Assembly (NCBI RefSeq): GCF_947492715.1
Contig: NZ_CANLNS010000001.1
Span: forward strand, 434,001-498,000
Reading direction: 5' to 3'
Length of the DNA stretch: 64,000 bases
DNA from: an uncultured Psychroserpens sp.
GTDB lineage: Bacteria > Bacteroidota > Bacteroidia > Flavobacteriales > Flavobacteriaceae
The translations under genes and the position numbers were made by a program. Positions 60,521 to 64,000 of the stretch are shown one piece after another. Each line of letters begins with the position of its first letter. Position 1 is the stretch's first letter. The notes beneath the pieces were generated by a model that worked only from the letters and a program-made list of their open reading frames with translations, was not told where the DNA came from and searched no databases.

Positions 60521-62911
60521 TTAGTTATTTAGTTTTATTTCAATTTTTATTTCTTCTTCAGAAGTATTCCAAATAAATGGTTGTGTAATCATTTTGGTTT
60601 CATCATTCCAACCAACCAATACAGTTTCCCCATTAATTTTAATTTTTTTGGGTTTCTTTATAATATTATGAATTGTCAGAACAATTAGTTTTGAAGATTT
60701 ATAATTGATATTTATTTTATGTCTTAGTTCAAATCTTAATTTATTCCCTTTTCTTTTAGACTGAAATTCTAAAATTTCATACTCTTTTGTTTGAATGTTA
60801 TCTGTTGATTTACCATCATCAGAATACATTTTACGTTTACTTTGTGTGACCGAATCATCATGAAAATAATGCAACTGAATTTTATTAGAGTCTAAATTTT
60901 TTGTACTATTTATGGCTTCTGTCATCGGAACAAAAGCTCCTGCTCTCACATAAGTTGGAATAGAATTCTCCTTAGTTGCTACAGTTCTTGTTTGTCCGCC
61001 TTCAATTCGCTCATCTGTATAAAAATCAAACCATATATTGTCATTCGGAAAATAAACTTCTTTTTCTTTTTGTCCGGCTTTCAAGATTGGAGCCACAAGG
61101 ATGTCCTTTCCCCATAAGTATGCATCTGAATACGTAAATAAATCTAAATTATCCAGTTCATCAAAAAACAAAGGGCGCATCAAAGGTGCTCCAGTTTGAT
61201 TATTCTCATACATCAAATTGTAATTGTATGGTAATAATTTATACCGTAATTCAATGGCCTGTTTCGCTAAGGCTTTTACTTTATCACTTCTAAATACCGG
61301 TTCACTTGGCACATCTTCTTGCGCATGCGGGCGATAGATAGGTTGAAATACGCCGTATTGAAGCCATCGCACATACAATTCATCATCTAGGTTAGCACCT
61401 GCAAATCCACCTAAATCACTGTGCATATATGCTAGCCCTTGCATTCCCATTTGAAGTGCTATTTCGGGTTGAGATTGTAGACCTCCCCAAGTTCTATTCA
61501 CATCACCAGACCAAGGGATCATACCATAGCGTTGTGAGCCTGAATACCCAGCGCGCATTAAAACAAATGGTCGTAAACTCGGATTGGCTTTTAAGCTAGA
61601 TTCATAAACCAATTTTGCCCAATCATGACCATAGATATTATGAACTTCGTCGGCTGTGCCATTAGCATGAATTAAAGCAGATGGGTGTACTTCGGGTTCT
61701 CCTAAATCTCCCCAAAAACCACTAACACCTAATTGAGACAAGTCTTTATAAATAGCATCAAACCATTCCTTTCCTTTATTGCTATAGATATCAATTAGAC
61801 CTGTATTACCAAAGTAAAAATCATAGGTAAATGGTTGTCCTAAAGAATCTTTAGCCAGAATATCTTTTCTAACCGCTTCATCCCAACGATTAGATGTTGT
61901 TAATACAAAAGGCTCTGTAATAAGAATGGTTTCCACATTTCTAGCCTTTAAATCGGCAATCATTTGCTTTGGGTTTGGAAATGAATCGCGATCAAATGCC
62001 AAGTTTCCCATGGTCCCTTTAATGTCTTTCCCAAACCAATATAAATCAAGAATAATAGCATCTACAGGAATATTATCAGCTTTAAATTTATCGATGGTTT
62101 CAATAACTTCATTTTGAGAATGATACCCAAATCTGCTTGAGAAATTACCTAAAGCCCAACGAGGTAACATTGGTTGTTTCCCTGTTAAATCTGTATAATT
62201 ATCGACGATATCATACCAGGTTTCACCAACAACAACTTGATAGGTTTTACGACCAGAAATGGTTTCATAGGTCAGGGTATTGTCACTTTTACTATCTAAG
62301 TCTAAAAACCCAATTGGAGCATTATCAAAATGGATTAAATACTTGTTGGACGATATCACAATTGGCAATGTATAATTCATTAATTCTGAATGTGTCTCAT
62401 ATCCATAATGAGCGCGATTGTACAATTGCAATCGGTTACCACGGCGATTCATACCAAGAGCACGTGCGCCTCCACCATATAAGACCTCATCTTTAGTTAG
62501 TTCAAATTGTATGGTTTCTAGACTGTCATTTTTAATATAGCCTGCCTTTTCAGAAATAATATGTTTGTCCTTGAAATAGTATGCAATCTGAAATGGTGAT
62601 TTTTTAACAACGACATAGAGTCCATTAGTTTTAAGCAAAACATCGGCACCTCGTTCAGTAATTTGAACATTGGAGGTTTCAGGTTTTAATACTACAGCAT
62701 GTGAATTTTCATTTAAAGACTCCTCAAGAGGAACAAATGTGGTTTCTATAATTTCAGAAGAAAAAGGCTTAATCATATAGTACCCATCACTCACATTAAC
62801 TTTTAAACTTGTTCCTTGTGTTTCGGCACTTTTAAATAGACGATTAGGGTTTTGGCTAAACCCTATAGCAACACAGAAAATGGTAATTAATGTAAGTAAA
62901 AATGTCTTCAT
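60521..62911 (-). CDS. GH31 alpha-glucosidase-family enzyme
   Basis: A 796-residue exported enzyme (signal peptide to about VAIGFSQN). The GH31 catalytic barrel shows IILDLYWFGKD, the nucleophile D402 in GVSGFWGDLGEPE, the acid/base D470 in MIPWSGDVNRTWGGL and HSDLGGFAGANLDDELYVRW. It releases glucose from the non-reducing end of alpha-glucans or isomaltose-type chains. The WGDLGEPE variant instead of WxDMNE marks the family subgroup. It abuts the esterase gene without a gap. Confidence 0.93.
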   Translation of the reverse strand: MKTFLLTLITIFCVAIGFSQNPNRLFKSAETQGTSLKVNVSDGYYMIKPFSSEIIETTFVPLEESLNENSHAVVLKPETSNVQITERGADVLLKTNGLYVVVKKSPFQIAYYFKDKHIISEKAGYIKNDSLETIQFELTKDEVLYGGGARALGMNRRGNRLQLYNRAHYGYETHSELMNYTLPIVISSNKYLIHFDNAPIGFLDLDSKSDNTLTYETISGRKTYQVVVGETWYDIVDNYTDLTGKQPMLPRWALGNFSSRFGYHSQNEVIETIDKFKADNIPVDAIILDLYWFGKDIKGTMGNLAFDRDSFPNPKQMIADLKARNVETILITEPFVLTTSNRWDEAVRKDILAKDSLGQPFTYDFYFGNTGLIDIYSNKGKEWFDAIYKDLSQLGVSGFWGDLGEPEVHPSALIHANGTADEVHNIYGHDWAKLVYESSLKANPSLRPFVLMRAGYSGSQRYGMIPWSGDVNRTWGGLQSQPEIALQMGMQGLAYMHSDLGGFAGANLDDELYVRWLQYGVFQPIYRPHAQEDVPSEPVFRSDKVKALAKQAIELRYKLLPYNYNLMYENNQTGAPLMRPLFFDELDNLDLFTYSDAYLWGKDILVAPILKAGQKEKEVYFPNDNIWFDFYTDERIEGGQTRTVATKENSIPTYVRAGAFVPMTEAINSTKNLDSNKIQLHYFHDDSVTQSKRKMYSDDGKSTDNIQTKEYEILEFQSKRKGNKLRFELRHKININYKSSKLIVLTIHNIIKKPKKIKINGETVLVGWNDETKMITQPFIWNTSEEEIKIEIKLNN

Positions 62912-63874
62912 TTAGTGTCCTAATAAAAATAGTAATGGTTGATCAAATCGTTTGTTCCATGAATTTTCTGAGTGGTCTGTACCATCAAAAAATAGGTTAA
63001 CAGCATTCGTTTTGGTATATCCTTTTTGTTTTAAAATCTTGTCTACTCTTGGCGCATATTGCGGATAAAACTGGTCTAAAGTCTTGTTTCCATAATCAAA
63101 ATATAACTTGTGATTTTTAGACGAAGGTAAATTTGCCTCCATATATTGGAATATAGCTTCAGGTAAGGGGTTAAACTCTGCTGGTGCACCTCCAACCCAA
63201 TGCGTTGAGATACAAGCAGCACCTCCAAAAATATCTGGATATTCCGAAATAGCGTACATAGACATTAGACCGCCCATACTGGAACCCGCTACAAACGTAT
63301 GCTCTTGTGTAGGTATAGTTGCGTAAGTTTTATCAATAATAGGTTTTAATTCTTCTACAATAAATTTGAGATAGTTATCTCCACTGAGTTTAGTATCCTT
63401 ATTTGCATTAGCTGCTCTTTCAAACAATTTTTGAATGGTTTCTTTATCTAAACTTTCAAAAGCCTTTTGTGGAAATAAATCCATCCATCTTATTTGTGGA
63501 ATATTATGAACGCCAACCACGATAAAATCTCTAGTCTTTTTACTATTCATTAATTTAGATGCCCAATCGTCTACTTTCCATTCTTGCTTATTCCAAGTGG
63601 TTGTAGAATCAAATAAATTTTGACCATCGTGCATATAAAGCACTGCATATTTTTTCTTGGGTGAGTAATCTTTTGGTAGCCAAACATCAACAGGTCTTGC
63701 CTTAATATATTGAGAAGGAAAAGCCTCAGCCCTGTATAAACTACCTTCATAAAGTACAGCGTCTTTAAGTTGTTCAAACGAGACGTCCTTTGTTTTGGAT
63801 GGGCTCTTACTTTGAGATTGGCAGCTTAAGTTGCACATTACTACCGATAAAAATGCTAAAACAAATGTTTTCAT
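62912..63874 (-). CDS. Exported alpha/beta-hydrolase (esterase D / Fes-like)
   Basis: A 320-residue exported protein (signal peptide or lipoprotein signal, VVMCNLSCQSQS). It has the esterase fold: RPVDVWLPKDYSPKKKYAVLYMHDGQNLF, the nucleophile S199 in TFVAGSSMGGLMSMYAIS and the late His in FFDGTDHSENSW. It resembles the putative-esterase/enterochelin-esterase type seen in Bacteroidetes glycan loci, where it may remove acyl groups. It starts two bases after the truncated gene upstream and ends next to GH31. Confidence 0.85.
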   Translation of the reverse strand: MKTFVLAFLSVVMCNLSCQSQSKSPSKTKDVSFEQLKDAVLYEGSLYRAEAFPSQYIKARPVDVWLPKDYSPKKKYAVLYMHDGQNLFDSTTTWNKQEWKVDDWASKLMNSKKTRDFIVVGVHNIPQIRWMDLFPQKAFESLDKETIQKLFERAANANKDTKLSGDNYLKFIVEELKPIIDKTYATIPTQEHTFVAGSSMGGLMSMYAISEYPDIFGGAACISTHWVGGAPAEFNPLPEAIFQYMEANLPSSKNHKLYFDYGNKTLDQFYPQYAPRVDKILKQKGYTKTNAVNLFFDGTDHSENSWNKRFDQPLLFLLGH

Positions 63875-63876
63875 AT

Positions 63877-64000
63877 CTATTTTAATTTAGTAGTTAATAA
63901 AAGTGGACCCTTGGATCTTAATTCGATATTATCTCCCCAAACAAAAGTATCTCCAGATATGATATTTTTTAGTGTTTTCCCTTGAAGCCCTATTTCAGCA
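63877..64000 (-). CDS. C-terminal fragment of an upstream glucan-operon gene
   Basis: An open frame of 41 codons runs in from the right edge and ends at a TAG at 63877. The sequence ends KTLKNIISGDTFVWGDNIEL then LLLTTKLK, a beta-strand ending like the C-terminal sheet domain of GH13 amylase-type enzymes. It is two bases from the esterase start, so it is the upstream member of this operon. The rest of the gene is outside the window. Confidence 0.6.
   Translation of the reverse strand, partial: AEIGLQGKTLKNIISGDTFVWGDNIELRSKGPLLLTTKLK

Noticed and set aside
62137-62496. 119-codon open frame on the plus strand
   Set aside because: Antisense to the GH31 gene; composition is Tyr/His/Leu-rich without a known fold.
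1-64000. tRNA, rRNA, CRISPR, IS elements, phage or plasmid genes
   Set aside because: Gaps were read on both strands; no tRNA-like T-loop and acceptor pattern, repeat-spacer array, transposase, integrase or terminal inverted repeat of an element was found.

Overview
The window reads as a chromosomal segment of a marine-type Flavobacteriaceae/Bacteroidetes bacterium. The evidence is AT-rich DNA, weak Shine-Dalgarno signals, promoter -7 boxes of the TAnnTTTG type, many lipoproteins and outer-membrane barrels, a TonB-dependent receptor paired with a DUF4249 lipoprotein, a mevalonate-pathway cluster, and a GH97/GH13/GH31 alpha-glucan operon. No rRNA, tRNA, CRISPR array, insertion sequence, phage or plasmid gene is visible. 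Gene calls rest on reading translated proteins and motifs; no database search was run. Layout: (1) 1-8.6 kb: a truncated outer-membrane-type protein and a DUF547 protein on the minus strand, then a plus-strand run of a flavin pyridine-nucleotide oxidoreductase, a membrane polyferredoxin, a MORN-like repeat protein and three glycosyltransferases. (2) 8.6-14 kb: small exported and hypothetical proteins, a secreted transglutaminase, a YjbR-like protein, a pseudouridine synthase homologue lacking the catalytic Asp, and an LVIVD-repeat lipoprotein. (3) 13.9-17.9 kb: isoprenoid cluster (diphosphomevalonate decarboxylase, mevalonate kinase-like GHMP kinase, UbiA prenyltransferase) ending in a nitrilase. 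(4) 18-22 kb: barrel protein, DUF1697, BaiN-type flavoprotein, glycerophosphodiesterase, propeller-like lipoprotein. (5) 21.9-29.2 kb: RND efflux operon in which the TolC gene carries an extra substrate-binding-protein-like domain and the last gene is a K+ channel. (6) 29.4-33.9 kb: DUF4249 lipoprotein, TonB-dependent receptor and membrane-bound LytTR regulator. (7) 34-46.6 kb: a long minus-strand redox and stress region (SelO, small proteins, MsrA, hydrolase-OsmC fusion, EgtB, EgtD, a large phosphoesterase-barrel fusion, and a double glutaredoxin-thioredoxin reductase fusion). (8) 46.7-51.2 kb: two cytochrome P460-type lipoproteins that arose by duplication, with two AraC regulators. (9) 51.5-55.1 kb: an HD-PycTM (Pycsar effector-like) protein converging on a large GAF-domain protein. 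(10) 55.3-64 kb: a tight alpha-glucan degradation operon running off the right edge. The most unusual material is multi-domain fusions: TolC plus binding protein, phosphoesterase plus kinase-like domain plus barrel, HD plus PycTM, and Grx-Grx-TrxR. No single locus is a clear new defence system; the HD-PycTM gene is the closest candidate, and no nucleotide cyclase lies in the window.
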